Origin: Bradyrhizobium sp.
Lineage (GTDB): Bacteria; Pseudomonadota; Alphaproteobacteria; Rhizobiales; Xanthobacteraceae
Length of the DNA: 64,000 nt
Assembly (NCBI RefSeq): GCF_016219575.1
Contig: NZ_JACRMG010000028.1
Coordinates: 141,911 to 205,910 of the forward strand
Direction of reading: 5' to 3'
Shown here in pieces: positions 25,499-34,259 of the stretch. Numbering within the stretch: the stretch's first letter is position 1; each line of letters opens with the position of its first letter. The notes below the pieces were generated by a model that was not told the DNA's origin, did no database searches, and saw only the letters and a program-made list of their open reading frames with translations. Position numbers and translations under genes: made by a program.

Positions 25499-27058
25499 GT
25501 GACAGACGGGCACGAAAAAGCTCTGACAACGAGGGCGGGCGCCAGTCCCACGATTGGCGAGCTGTTTCGCGCGAGAGCGCTGATCCACAAATCTTCGGTC
25601 GCGATCGAGTATCAGGGCAGACAGATCAGCTATGGGCAGCTCCTTGACCGTGTACATCGGGCAACCTCGATGCTGGCGAGCCAAGATCTTCGACGAGGCG
25701 ACCGCGTAGCATTGCTCTCGCGTAACAGACCGGAGTATCTCGAAGTGGAGCTGGCGGCCGCCAATCTCGGGGTCATCACCGCTTGCCTGAACTGGCGATT
25801 GTCGCAGCGGGAACTCGCCTATTGTATCGATCTGGTCTCACCGAAGCTCTTGATTGTTGAAGAAGAACTGGCCGGAAATCTCGAACTTTCTCCCATAGGG
25901 GACCGCAAGGTTATCAAGATCGGCCCGCAATACGAGCATATATTGCAAGAACAAAACGGTCATGCGCTGCCCATTGCGGCGGAATCCGAAGACGGCCTGG
26001 TTATCCTTTACACCAGTGGGACCACCGGCCAACCCAAAGGGGCCGTCATTTCGCATCGGGCGATGATCATGCGGGCGCTGGTGTTCAGTTCCGAGCTGAA
26101 CATTTCGCATCACGATACCTTTGTGGCCTGGGCGCCGCTGTTTCACATGGCATCCACGGACCACAGTCTCGCGACACTGTTGCGCGGGGGAACGGTCGTC
26201 GTGGTCGATGGCTTCCAGATCGAGCCGTTATTGTCTGCTTTGGAGCGCCATCGGATCGGCTGGTTTGTCTTGATTCCGGGCATGATTGAAGCATTCATCG
26301 CCGGCTTCAAGGAGCAAAAAACGACCGTAAAAGGCGTTGGCCTTTGCGGCGCGATGGCCGACCTGGTCCCTCCGCATGTCATCGCCGAGGTCACTGACCT
26401 GCTGCGAGCTCCCTACGTCAACAGTTTTGGTTCGACCGAGACTGGCTTGCCGCCGGCAACCAGATCGTTGATCCCGGTAGGCGAAATACCTGCCAGCCTG
26501 GCGAAGCAACAAAGCGCGTTCTGCGACATCAAGCTTGTCGATTCTGCCGACAAGGAGGTTCCGATTGGCGCACCGGGAGAGTTGGCTATTCGCAGCCCAA
26601 CTTTATTCTCCGGCTATTGGAAAGCTGATGATACCAACGTGCGCGATTTTCGCGGCGGGTGGTTTCACATGGGCGACGTGTTTCGGCGCAATGATGACGG
26701 CTCGCTCGATTTCGTCGATCGCGCCAAGTACATGATCAAGACTGGCGGCGAAAACGTTTATCCAGCCGAGATCGAGCGCGTTTTGATGAGTGATGCAGGG
26801 ATCACCGAGGCCGCGGTTGTGCGTGTCCCCGATGTGAAATGGGGTGAAGTTCCCGTGGCATTCGTGTCGCGCCGCGACACCACGGTCACCGAGGCGGACC
26901 TGTTTGCTCTGTGCCGGCGCGATCTTGCCGGATACAAATGTCCCCGGCAGTTCCGGTTCATCGATTTTTCGGAATTTCCGCGGTCCACCAGCGGCAAGGT
27001 TCAGCGCCACGAGCTCGAAGCCAGGCTGGCGGGCGAAAGGCAACGGGTAAACAGCTAA
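25499..27058 (+). CDS. AMP-forming acyl-CoA ligase
   Basis: 519 residues from GTG 25499, which has GGAGG seven bases upstream; the longer frame from ATG 25382 covers operator e and is rejected. ANL motifs: VILYTSGTTGQPKGAVISHRAM, FGSTETGLPPA, GGWFHMGDVFRRNDDGSLDFVDRAKYMIKTGGENVYPAEIE, and catalytic Lys in FPRSTSGKVQRHELEA. It activates an unidentified carboxylic acid to its CoA ester. It is first in a four-gene operon with a nitroreductase-family protein, a thiolase-fold protein and a DUF35 protein. Confidence 0.9.
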   Translation: MTDGHEKALTTRAGASPTIGELFRARALIHKSSVAIEYQGRQISYGQLLDRVHRATSMLASQDLRRGDRVALLSRNRPEYLEVELAAANLGVITACLNWRLSQRELAYCIDLVSPKLLIVEEELAGNLELSPIGDRKVIKIGPQYEHILQEQNGHALPIAAESEDGLVILYTSGTTGQPKGAVISHRAMIMRALVFSSELNISHHDTFVAWAPLFHMASTDHSLATLLRGGTVVVVDGFQIEPLLSALERHRIGWFVLIPGMIEAFIAGFKEQKTTVKGVGLCGAMADLVPPHVIAEVTDLLRAPYVNSFGSTETGLPPATRSLIPVGEIPASLAKQQSAFCDIKLVDSADKEVPIGAPGELAIRSPTLFSGYWKADDTNVRDFRGGWFHMGDVFRRNDDGSLDFVDRAKYMIKTGGENVYPAEIERVLMSDAGITEAAVVRVPDVKWGEVPVAFVSRRDTTVTEADLFALCRRDLAGYKCPRQFRFIDFSEFPRSTSGKVQRHELEARLAGERQRVNS

Positions 27059-27145
27059 TACGGACACGCCCATTAGCTCTTCGCGTCGCAATTTTCGTCG
27101 AACGAAAACTGCTCGCGGCAAGGCACCGCAATCGGAGACGGAAAC

Positions 27146-27865
27146 ATGAATGTCGAAGAAGCCATTTTGACGCGGCGCTCGGTCAGGCGATTTCTTCCCA
27201 AGCCGGTTCCAGAACCGGTCGTGCGAAAAATCATCGAGGTCTCGGCGCGTGCGCCAAGTGGCCACAACATCCAGCCGTGGAAGGTCTACGCGATCGCGGG
27301 CGAGGTGAAGGATCGGCTCTGCGCGGACATCCTGAAAGCTGCCGAAACTGAACCGGACAAGCATCGGCCGGAATATGAGTATTATCCGACCGAATGGCAC
27401 GAGCCCTATATCGGGCGTCGGCGCGAGCTCGGCTACGACCTTTACGCAAAGCTTGGCATTGCTCGCGACGACGTTGCCGCACGCACATCGCAGATGAACC
27501 GCAACTATCTTTTTTTCGACGCCCCGGTCGGACTTTTCGTGACGATGGACCGCCGCTTGAACACCGGCAGCTATATCGACATGGGTATGTTCTTGCAGAA
27601 CATCCTGCTCGCCGCGCGCGGTCATGGCCTGCACACCTGTGGCCAGGCCGCGTTCACCTGGTACCACGACATCATCCGCAAGCATCTTTCGTTTGACGAC
27701 ACCGAAATCCTGATTTGTGGCGTGGCGCTGGGTTACGAGGACACGACTGCGCCCGAAAACAAGCTCGTCACCAGGCGGGTGCCAGTCGATACCTACGCCA
27801 AGTTCTTGGGATTTTCCGGCGGCAGCACGGGCGTCGCCTCGGCACGCACGACGGCCGGAAACTGA
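27146..27865 (+). CDS. Nitroreductase-family flavoprotein
   Basis: 239 residues with the FMN-binding N-terminal signature AILTRRSVRRFLPKPVPEPVVRKIIEVSARAPSGHNIQPWKVYAI and the later block ICGVALGYED. Members reduce nitro groups, quinones or enones with NAD(P)H, or fragment flavin (BluB); the sequence alone does not decide. Because it sits between an acyl-CoA ligase and a thiolase-fold gene, an enone or ring-reduction step on a CoA ester is a plausible inference. Start ATG 27146 follows a gagacggaaac stretch, a weak ribosome site. No signal peptide. Confidence 0.85.
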   Translation: MNVEEAILTRRSVRRFLPKPVPEPVVRKIIEVSARAPSGHNIQPWKVYAIAGEVKDRLCADILKAAETEPDKHRPEYEYYPTEWHEPYIGRRRELGYDLYAKLGIARDDVAARTSQMNRNYLFFDAPVGLFVTMDRRLNTGSYIDMGMFLQNILLAARGHGLHTCGQAAFTWYHDIIRKHLSFDDTEILICGVALGYEDTTAPENKLVTRRVPVDTYAKFLGFSGGSTGVASARTTAGN

Positions 27866-27895
27866 CCTTCACGCATCACGCCGGGCGGAGACCAA

Positions 27896-29086
27896 ATGCT
27901 TTCCATTCGTAAACAAACGCTACGCGGCAAGGTCGCGGTAATCGGTATCGGAATGTCGCCGGTTGGTAAGGTGCCGGGAAAGAGCCCGTTATGGCTCGCC
28001 GCCGACGCCGCGAAGAAGGCGCTGGCCGATGCCGGCATCGGGAAAAACGAGATCGACGGCGTGCTGTCGAGCCATGCCTTCGCTTCTCCCTTCCATCGCT
28101 TCAGCGTTGCGTTCAGCGAGTATTTAGGTATTCAGCCGACCTTTTCGAACACGCTTCAGGTATCCGGCGCGACGGCGGCGACGATGTTCAATATTGGCGC
28201 CGCTGCCATTCATGGCGGCCTCGCCGAGGTCGTACTCGTGGTCGGCGGCGACAGCCTGCTGACCGGCCTGACGCCGGATCTGGCGCTGCGCTCGATGACG
28301 GAAAGCCGTGATCAGCAATACGAGATGCCGTTCGGCATTCCTGTCGCGAATACCTTTGCCATGACGGCACACCGGCATATGAAGGATTTCGGCACCACAC
28401 CGGAACAGTTGGCGGAAGTCGCCGTGGTCCAGCGGCGTCATGCTATGCGCACGCCCGGTGCGCAGCAGACCAGCCCGATCACGGTGGACGACGTGCTAAG
28501 CTCAGCTATGGTGACGACGCCCTACCACAAGCTCGATTGCTCGCTGATATCGGATGGCGGCGCGGCATTCATTCTGACATCGGCCGAACATGCCAAGGCG
28601 CTCGGCATCAAAAGCCCGATCTACATTCTGGGCGGCGGCGAATGCTACACCCACGAACATATTTTCCTGATGCCCTCGCTGACCGAAACCGGCGCGGTCG
28701 CGTCGAGCCGAAAGGCTTACGAAATGGCCGGCTATGGCCCCAAGGACATGGACGTCGCCGGCGTCTATGACTGCTTCACCGGCACCGTCATCATGATGCT
28801 GGAAGATCTCGGTTTTTGCCCGAAGGGCGAAGGCGGCCGTTTCGTCGCGGACGGCCATATGACCTATGGCGGCCAGATTCCATCGAACACCCATGGCGGA
28901 TTGTTGTCGTTCGCCCATTCGGGAATGCCGGGATCGCTGTTCCATTTTCATGAGGTCATCGCGCAGTTGCGCGGCCAATGCGGCGAACGCCAGGTGCCGG
29001 GCGCGGAACTCGGGCTGGTGCACAGCCTCGGCGCGGGTTTCGCAACCAATGCCACCACCATTCTGGGCACGGAGAACACGCTGTGA
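27896..29086 (+). CDS. Lipid-transfer-type thiolase-fold protein (Ltp/SCP2-like)
   Basis: 396 residues of the SCP2/lipid-transfer thiolase group: VAVIGIGMSPVGKVPGKSPLWLAADAAKKALADAGIG, then DVAGVYDCFTGTVIMMLEDLGFCPKGEGGRFV and IPSNTHGGLLSFAHSGMPG. In my alignment with SCPx thiolases the nucleophilic Cys position is occupied by Gly (segment QVSGATAATMF), so it may not be a true thiolase. Steroid-degrading Ltp2 proteins of this type are retro-aldolases that need a DUF35 partner, and a DUF35 gene follows here with a 4-bp overlap. A C-C bond-cleaving step on a CoA ester is the likely job. Confidence 0.82.
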   Translation: MLSIRKQTLRGKVAVIGIGMSPVGKVPGKSPLWLAADAAKKALADAGIGKNEIDGVLSSHAFASPFHRFSVAFSEYLGIQPTFSNTLQVSGATAATMFNIGAAAIHGGLAEVVLVVGGDSLLTGLTPDLALRSMTESRDQQYEMPFGIPVANTFAMTAHRHMKDFGTTPEQLAEVAVVQRRHAMRTPGAQQTSPITVDDVLSSAMVTTPYHKLDCSLISDGGAAFILTSAEHAKALGIKSPIYILGGGECYTHEHIFLMPSLTETGAVASSRKAYEMAGYGPKDMDVAGVYDCFTGTVIMMLEDLGFCPKGEGGRFVADGHMTYGGQIPSNTHGGLLSFAHSGMPGSLFHFHEVIAQLRGQCGERQVPGAELGLVHSLGAGFATNATTILGTENTL

Positions 29087-29502
29087 TCTCGTCCGAAGAC
29101 GCCATGAAGAAGCCGGTGCCGACGCCCGACGCGGATTCCGCCGCCCTCTGGCGCGGCCTGCACGACGGCGTGCTGCTGCTGCAGCACTGCGCCGATTGCG
29201 GCCACGTGCAATATTACCAGCAGGCGATGTGCCGGCAGTGCGGCGGCGAAAATCTTGCCCATCGACCGGCAAGCGGGCGCGGCAAGGTACATTCCTTCAG
29301 CGTGGTACAGCGCGCACCGGGACCCGCTTTCAAAACCGATCTGCCCTACGCTGTTTTGTTGATCGATCTGGAGGAGGGCCCGCGGATGATCAGCACCTAT
29401 ACCGGCGGCAAGCCCGAAGAGGTCACGTTCGACATGGACGTCATGCTCGTCTGCGAAAAAATCAGCGAGGAAGTGACGCTGCCGCGCTTCCGGCGGGCTT
29501 AG
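29083..29502 (+). CDS. DUF35 OB-fold/zinc-ribbon partner of the thiolase-fold protein
   Basis: 139 residues from GTG 29083, which overlaps the upstream stop codon (GTGA), pointing to translational coupling; ATG 29104 is an alternative. Zinc ribbon CADC (C-x2-C) and CRQC (C-x2-C) separated by nine residues are followed by an OB-fold (GKVHSFSVVQRAPGPAF, LPYAVLLIDLEEGPRM). DUF35 proteins form obligate complexes with lipid-transfer-type thiolase-fold enzymes and with MaoC hydratases. Convergent with the carboxyltransferase gene 16 bp away. Confidence 0.88.
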   Translation: MISSEDAMKKPVPTPDADSAALWRGLHDGVLLLQHCADCGHVQYYQQAMCRQCGGENLAHRPASGRGKVHSFSVVQRAPGPAFKTDLPYAVLLIDLEEGPRMISTYTGGKPEEVTFDMDVMLVCEKISEEVTLPRFRRA

Positions 29503-29518
29503 CCTGACAGGCGAGCAG

Positions 29519-31117
29519 CTACATCCGGAACACCCCGAATCTCGTCGGCTTGGCAGGCGTCCGGCCGGCGAGGTCGAGCAGCAGCGCCATCACCTCGCGG
29601 GTCTCCGCAGGTTCGATCACCATATCGCACCACAAATGGCGGGCGTAGTTATAGGGATCGGCGAACGCCTCGAAGTCCCTCAGGATCGGCCGCTTGAACT
29701 CTTCACGTTCTTCGTCGGTCCAAGAACTGCCTTCGCGCTGATGGATATTGTCGCGCACCATCGTTAGCGTTGTCGCCGCCTGCTCCGGTCCCATCAAGGC
29801 GGCGTGGGCGCTTGGCCACATCAGGGTAGCGTTTGGTTTGAACGCGCGGCCTAGCATTGCGAAATAAGCCGCGGCATAAGAGCCGCCGGTAATGATAGTG
29901 TATTTCGGCACATCGGCGCAGGCCATCGCGGTCATGAACTTGGCTCCATGCTTGGCAATGCCCTGACGCTCGACTGCGGACCCGACCATAAAGCCGGAGA
30001 CATCGACCAGGAACAGCAACGGAATGTCGCGCTTGCAGCAAAGTTCGATGAAGTGCGCCCCCTTGACCGCGCTTTCCGAAAACAGCACGCCGTTATTGGC
30101 CAGGATGCCGACCTCGAAACCGTGGATGCGGGCAAATCCGCATAGCATGGTTTCGCCGTGAAGATGCTTGAAGTCTTGAAAGCGGCTGCCGTCGATGAGG
30201 CGCGCCAGGATCTCCCGGTTGTCCGTTGGGATGCGCCGGTTAGCGCTGACGATTCCATAGATTTCCTCGACCGCATGGCAAGGCGGTTCGCCCTGCTCGA
30301 CCGTCCAGCGCAATCGCGGCGGCTCTCCCAGGTTGGCGACGATATTACGCACGATCGCCAGCGCGTGGCTGTCATTCTCGGCGATATGGTCGGTGACGCC
30401 GCTGATCCGGCTGTGCATCTCCGCGCCGCCGAGCGGTTCGATCTCGATGGTCTCGCCGGTCGCGGCAAATACCAGTTGCGGGCTGCCGAGAAACATCGCG
30501 CCCTGGTCGCGTACGATCACCACCTCGTCGCACAGCGCCGGAATGTAAGCGCCGCCCGCGGTCGAAGGGCCGTGAACGACGGCGATCTGCGCGATATTCT
30601 CGGCCGACATCTTTACCTGATTGTACATGATCGATCCGGCCTGCCCTTCGTCCGGAAAGATATTGGCGATGTCCGGCAGGAAGCCGCCACCTGATTGCAC
30701 CAAGGTGATGCAGGGCAGCCGGTGTTGCCACGCAAACAACTGGGCGCGGGTATGCTTCTTCGTTGTCATGCCGAACAGCGTCCCGCCCTTCACTGTGGCA
30801 TCGTTGGCGATAAGCATGCAACCGCGCCCGCAGACCTGTCCGACGCCCGTGATAATTGTCGCGCCCGGCGGCACGCCGTCGTACATCCCCTCGCCCGCCA
30901 GGTGGCCGAACTCGAGAAACGGCGAACCGGGATCGATCAGCGCCGCGATGCGTTCGCGCGGCAGCAGCTGGCCGCGCGATTTATGCAAGGCGCGAGCCTT
31001 GGCGGAGCCGCCCTGATTGGCCTCGGCCCGACGCCTTTGGAGATCGGCGATCCGCGCCAGATAATGAGCGCGATTGAGCTTGAACTCGTCCGACCCGGTC
31101 GCGACAGCGGATTTCAT
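29519..31117 (-). CDS. Acyl-CoA carboxylase carboxyltransferase (beta) subunit, copy 1
   Basis: 532 residues from ATG 31117, where MKSAVATGSDEFKLN aligns with the start of the second copy; the frame reaches a TTG at 31141. Both crotonase-like halves of a carboxyltransferase are present: GAGVG-type acyl-CoA loop regions around QSGGGFLPD, then VHGPSTAGGAYIPALCDEVVIV, and VSGFMVGSAVERQGIAKHGAKFMTAMA with the C-terminal biotin-side oxyanion loop. It belongs to the methylcrotonyl-CoA/geranyl-CoA carboxylase class. It is alone to the left of operators f1/f2, while its presumed alpha subunit is in the divergent operon. Confidence 0.88.
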   Translation of the reverse strand: MKSAVATGSDEFKLNRAHYLARIADLQRRRAEANQGGSAKARALHKSRGQLLPRERIAALIDPGSPFLEFGHLAGEGMYDGVPPGATIITGVGQVCGRGCMLIANDATVKGGTLFGMTTKKHTRAQLFAWQHRLPCITLVQSGGGFLPDIANIFPDEGQAGSIMYNQVKMSAENIAQIAVVHGPSTAGGAYIPALCDEVVIVRDQGAMFLGSPQLVFAATGETIEIEPLGGAEMHSRISGVTDHIAENDSHALAIVRNIVANLGEPPRLRWTVEQGEPPCHAVEEIYGIVSANRRIPTDNREILARLIDGSRFQDFKHLHGETMLCGFARIHGFEVGILANNGVLFSESAVKGAHFIELCCKRDIPLLFLVDVSGFMVGSAVERQGIAKHGAKFMTAMACADVPKYTIITGGSYAAAYFAMLGRAFKPNATLMWPSAHAALMGPEQAATTLTMVRDNIHQREGSSWTDEEREEFKRPILRDFEAFADPYNYARHLWCDMVIEPAETREVMALLLDLAGRTPAKPTRFGVFRM

Positions 31118-31141
31118 CGCGGTCAATTGGCTATTCCCCAA

Positions 31142-31380
31142 AACTGATCACAAGCCAGGAAATGCGGGCTCGACGGTCTTCATTATTTTCTAACATTCGT
31201 TCGTTTTCGAACGATTGTTAGGTTGAAATCCTAGCCGCTTCTGCCTAAAGATAGCAAGCAATTGATGCTGCCGACCGACAGCCGGCCGCCTCGCAAACAA
31301 TAAACTCGACGGTGTTCCCGAGAGGGTTTCGAATTCTCAACTTAGAACAACGCGGTTTCGGCCGGCGGCGGAGTTCCCAC
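31142..31380. promoter_or_regulatory. Divergent promoter region with two operators
   Basis: About 240 bp between the carboxyltransferase copy 1 and the acyl-CoA dehydrogenase at 31381. It contains sites f1 and f2 (31189-31222). No gene is seen. Confidence 0.65.
31189..31222. promoter_or_regulatory. Tandem operator sites f1 and f2
   Basis: f1 TCTAACATTCGTTCGT (31189-31204) has one good arm; f2 TCGAACGATTGTTAGG (31207-31222) has one good arm. The strong arms face outwards, so 31190-31221 also forms one large, nearly perfect inverted repeat (ctaaca-t-tcgttcg against cgaacga-t-tgttag). Centres are 18 bp apart. This is the only place in the window with directly adjacent copies. Confidence 0.7.
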
Positions 31381-32544
31381 ATGGACTTTGATCTTACGCA
31401 CGAGCAGCGGCAAATCTACGAATACGGCGATATGGTTGCGAAGCAATTCGATCGCAAATACTGGATGGAATGCGCCGACAAGCACGTATTCCCCCAAGCC
31501 CTTTACAGCAAGGTTGCGGAGGATGGCTTCGTCGGAACGATGGTGCCTGAGGAATACGGCGGCTCGGGACAAGGCATGGTCGAGATGCACCTGTTCCTTG
31601 AGGGCTTGTCAAACAATGGCATTCCACTGCTAAACCTCGTCGTCGGCGCGGCAATGAGCTTGGGATTCATAGCCAAATACGGCAGCGAAGCGCAGAAATT
31701 GCGCTATCTGCCCGATGCGTGTGGCGGCAAGACGCGCTTTTGCTTCGCGATCACCGAGCCTGACGCGGGAACCAACACGATTCGTACTTCCACGATAGCA
31801 AAGAAGCGTGGCAATCGCTTCGCGCTGAGCGGTCAGAAGACATTTATCACCGACGCCGATGGCGCGGACTACGCGCTGGTGGTGACGCGAACGACAGCGC
31901 ATACCGAGGTTCAGAAGAAAACCGATGGCTTCACCCTGTTTGTGGTCGACCTGAAAGCCAAGGGCGTGCAGAAGCAATACATTCCAGTGAGCATTCCGGC
32001 CCCGGAAACACAATGGCAGCTGTTTTTCGACGAAGTCGATCTTGGGCCGGAGGACATTGTTGGCGAAGTCGACAAGGGATTCGGCATTTTGTTCAAAAGC
32101 CTTAATCCCGAACGCATTCTTGTCGGTTCGATTTCCTGCGGTCTCGGCCGCTATGCCCTGAACCGGGCAGTCGAATACGCCAAGGAGCGGCGGGTTTTCA
32201 ACAACGTGCCGATCGGATCTTATCAGGGCTTGCAGCATCCCCTGGCCAGCGCCCGCACCGATGTCGAATTGGCATCGCTGATGACACTAAAAGCCGCCTG
32301 GATCTTCGATCAGGGCCGCGAAGCCGGCGAATTCTCCAACATGGCAAAACTTGCCGCAGCCGACGCCGGCATCAAGGCGGTGGACACCGCGCTGCAATGC
32401 TTCGGCGGCAACGGGTTCACCAAGGAGTACGGCATCTTCGATATCTATCCGCTGGTGCGGCTGTTGAAGACCGCGCCGCTCAATCGCGAAATGATTCTCA
32501 ACTACATCGGCGAGCACGTGATGGGCTTGCCTCGCAGTTATTAG
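31381..32544 (+). CDS. Acyl-CoA dehydrogenase
   Basis: 387 residues from ATG 31381, with GGAG about seven bases upstream; the longer frame from 31312 lacks support. Blocks: FCFAITEPDAGTNTIRTSTIAKKRGNRFALSGQKTFITDA, then YAKERRVFNNVPIGSYQGLQHPLASA and ALQCFGGNGFTKEYGIFDIYPLVRLLKTAPLNREMILNYIGEHVMGLP. The C-terminal end lacks the usual E-G-T motif, reading KTAPLNREM. First gene of the long plus-strand operon containing the second carboxyltransferase, the biotin carboxylase, an SDR, two crotonases and a ligase; it probably supplies the enoyl-CoA that is carboxylated. Confidence 0.88.
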   Translation: MDFDLTHEQRQIYEYGDMVAKQFDRKYWMECADKHVFPQALYSKVAEDGFVGTMVPEEYGGSGQGMVEMHLFLEGLSNNGIPLLNLVVGAAMSLGFIAKYGSEAQKLRYLPDACGGKTRFCFAITEPDAGTNTIRTSTIAKKRGNRFALSGQKTFITDADGADYALVVTRTTAHTEVQKKTDGFTLFVVDLKAKGVQKQYIPVSIPAPETQWQLFFDEVDLGPEDIVGEVDKGFGILFKSLNPERILVGSISCGLGRYALNRAVEYAKERRVFNNVPIGSYQGLQHPLASARTDVELASLMTLKAAWIFDQGREAGEFSNMAKLAAADAGIKAVDTALQCFGGNGFTKEYGIFDIYPLVRLLKTAPLNREMILNYIGEHVMGLPRSY

Positions 32545-32632
32545 AGCAAGACCCGGAACGGTGAGGCGCGATTCTACCGGCGATTCGTCTTCAATTGTTC
32601 AGAGATCCCCCCAAAGAACGAGGTTGTCTGCA

Positions 32633-34240
32633 ATGGCTCTCATGAAGTCCGATGTGTCCGCTGCGAGCGAAGAGTATCGCCGTAACCGGGACGCTTACGG
32701 CTTGAGAATCGCCGATCTGCATGAGCGCCGGGCAGCTGCAATGGTCGGCGGTCCGGAACGGGCGCGGCTGCTGCACAAGGAGCGCAAGCAATTACTGCCT
32801 CGCGAACGGATCGCTGCGCTAATTGATCCCGGCTCGCCGTTCCTCGAATTTTGCCAGTTCGCGGGCGAAGGCATGTATGACGGCGTGCCGCCCGGCGGCA
32901 GCATCGTCACCGGCGTTGGAATGGTGTCGGGCCGCGCCTGCATGCTGATCGCCAACGACGCCACGGTCAAAGGCGGCACCTACTACGGGATCACCTGCAA
33001 GAAGCACGTCCGCGCACAGAAATTCGCCTGGCAACACCGCCTCCCCTGCGTCACCATGGTGCAATCCGGCGGCGCCAACCTGCCGGACCAGCCCAACATT
33101 TTTCCCGACGACGGACAGTTCGGATCGATCTTTTACAACCAGATCCGGATGTCGAGCGAGGGTATCGCGCAGATCGCAATCGTCCATGGGCCCTCGACCG
33201 CCGGCGGCGCTTACATGCCGGCGCTCTGCGACGAGACCGTCATCATCCGCAATCAGGGCGCCATGTTCCTGGGCGGACCACAACTGGTCTATGCCGCGAC
33301 CAAGGAAGAAGTCGGCGTCGAAGCGCTCGGCGGCGGTGAAATGCATAGCCGCGTCAGCGGCGTCACCGACCATCTGGCGGAAAGCGACAGCCACGCGATC
33401 GCGATTACCCGCGATATCGTCGCCAATCTCGGTGACATTCCCATGCAACGGTGGAACGTGGCGCCACCGCGAGAGCCGCGCTTCGACCCCAAGGATATTT
33501 ATGGGCTGATCAGCACGGACCCGCGTATCCCCACCAACAATCGAGAGATTGTTGCGCGGTTGGTCGATGGCAGTGAGTTTCACGAATTCAAGCCGCTATA
33601 TGGCGAGACGCTGATCACCGGCTTTGGCCGCATAATGGGCTTCGAGATCGGGATTCTCTGTAACAACGGGGTGCTGTTTTCCGAATGCGCGCTGAAGGCG
33701 ACTCACTTCATCGACCTCTGCTGCAAGCGCAATATCCCGCTGCTGTTCATGGCCGACGTCACCGGCTTTATGGTCGGGCGCGAGGCGGAAGAAGGCGGCA
33801 TCGCCAAGCACGGCGCAAAGATGATCACCGCAATGGCCAGCGCCAACGTGCCGAAATACACGCTGATCATCGGGAATTCCTACGGAGCCGGCTATCTGGC
33901 GATGTGCGGCCGTGCCTTCAAACCTCATGCGATGATGATGTGGCCGCACGGGCGCTCCGCGATCATGGGGCCGGATCAGGCCGCCAACACGCTCGCGATG
34001 GTCAAGGACGATATCCACAAGCGCGATGGCACGAGCTGGACCGACGAAGAGCGCGAGGCTTATCGCGCTCCGGTTCGCAAGACTTTTGAGGATTTTGCGA
34101 ACGCCTACAACTTCGCGCGCAACACCTGGTGTGACATGGTGATCGATCCGCTCGAGACCCGCCACGTGATGGCCCTCTTGCTTGATCTCGCCGGCCGTCT
34201 GCCACAGCAGGAAACAGACTTCGGCGTGTTCAGGATGTGA
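32633..34240 (+). CDS. Acyl-CoA carboxylase carboxyltransferase (beta) subunit, copy 2
   Basis: 535 residues from ATG 32633 (cgagg upstream); ATG 32642 is an alternative. It is a close paralogue of the gene at 29519-31117: QSGGANLPDQPNIFPDDGQFGSIFYNQIRMSSEGIAQIAIVHGPSTAGGAYMPALCDE and VTGFMVGREAEEGGIAKHGAKMITAMA. The length matches methylcrotonyl-CoA and geranyl-CoA carboxylase beta subunits. The biotin carboxylase gene follows 19 bp downstream, so this copy is the likely main partner. It transfers CO2 from carboxybiotin to the gamma-methyl carbon of a 3-methyl-2-enoyl-CoA in the characterised members; the substrate here is unknown. Confidence 0.9.
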   Translation: MALMKSDVSAASEEYRRNRDAYGLRIADLHERRAAAMVGGPERARLLHKERKQLLPRERIAALIDPGSPFLEFCQFAGEGMYDGVPPGGSIVTGVGMVSGRACMLIANDATVKGGTYYGITCKKHVRAQKFAWQHRLPCVTMVQSGGANLPDQPNIFPDDGQFGSIFYNQIRMSSEGIAQIAIVHGPSTAGGAYMPALCDETVIIRNQGAMFLGGPQLVYAATKEEVGVEALGGGEMHSRVSGVTDHLAESDSHAIAITRDIVANLGDIPMQRWNVAPPREPRFDPKDIYGLISTDPRIPTNNREIVARLVDGSEFHEFKPLYGETLITGFGRIMGFEIGILCNNGVLFSECALKATHFIDLCCKRNIPLLFMADVTGFMVGREAEEGGIAKHGAKMITAMASANVPKYTLIIGNSYGAGYLAMCGRAFKPHAMMMWPHGRSAIMGPDQAANTLAMVKDDIHKRDGTSWTDEEREAYRAPVRKTFEDFANAYNFARNTWCDMVIDPLETRHVMALLLDLAGRLPQQETDFGVFRM

Positions 34241-34259
34241 TGACAGAGGATATCGTTCC

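Noticed and set aside
26603..27685. 360-codon minus-strand frame across the ligase/nitroreductase junction
   Set aside because: It overlaps two well-supported genes and has no domain features.
27146..27865. BluB (dimethylbenzimidazole synthase)
   Set aside because: It is in the same superfamily but no cobalamin genes are nearby and the context is acyl-CoA metabolism.
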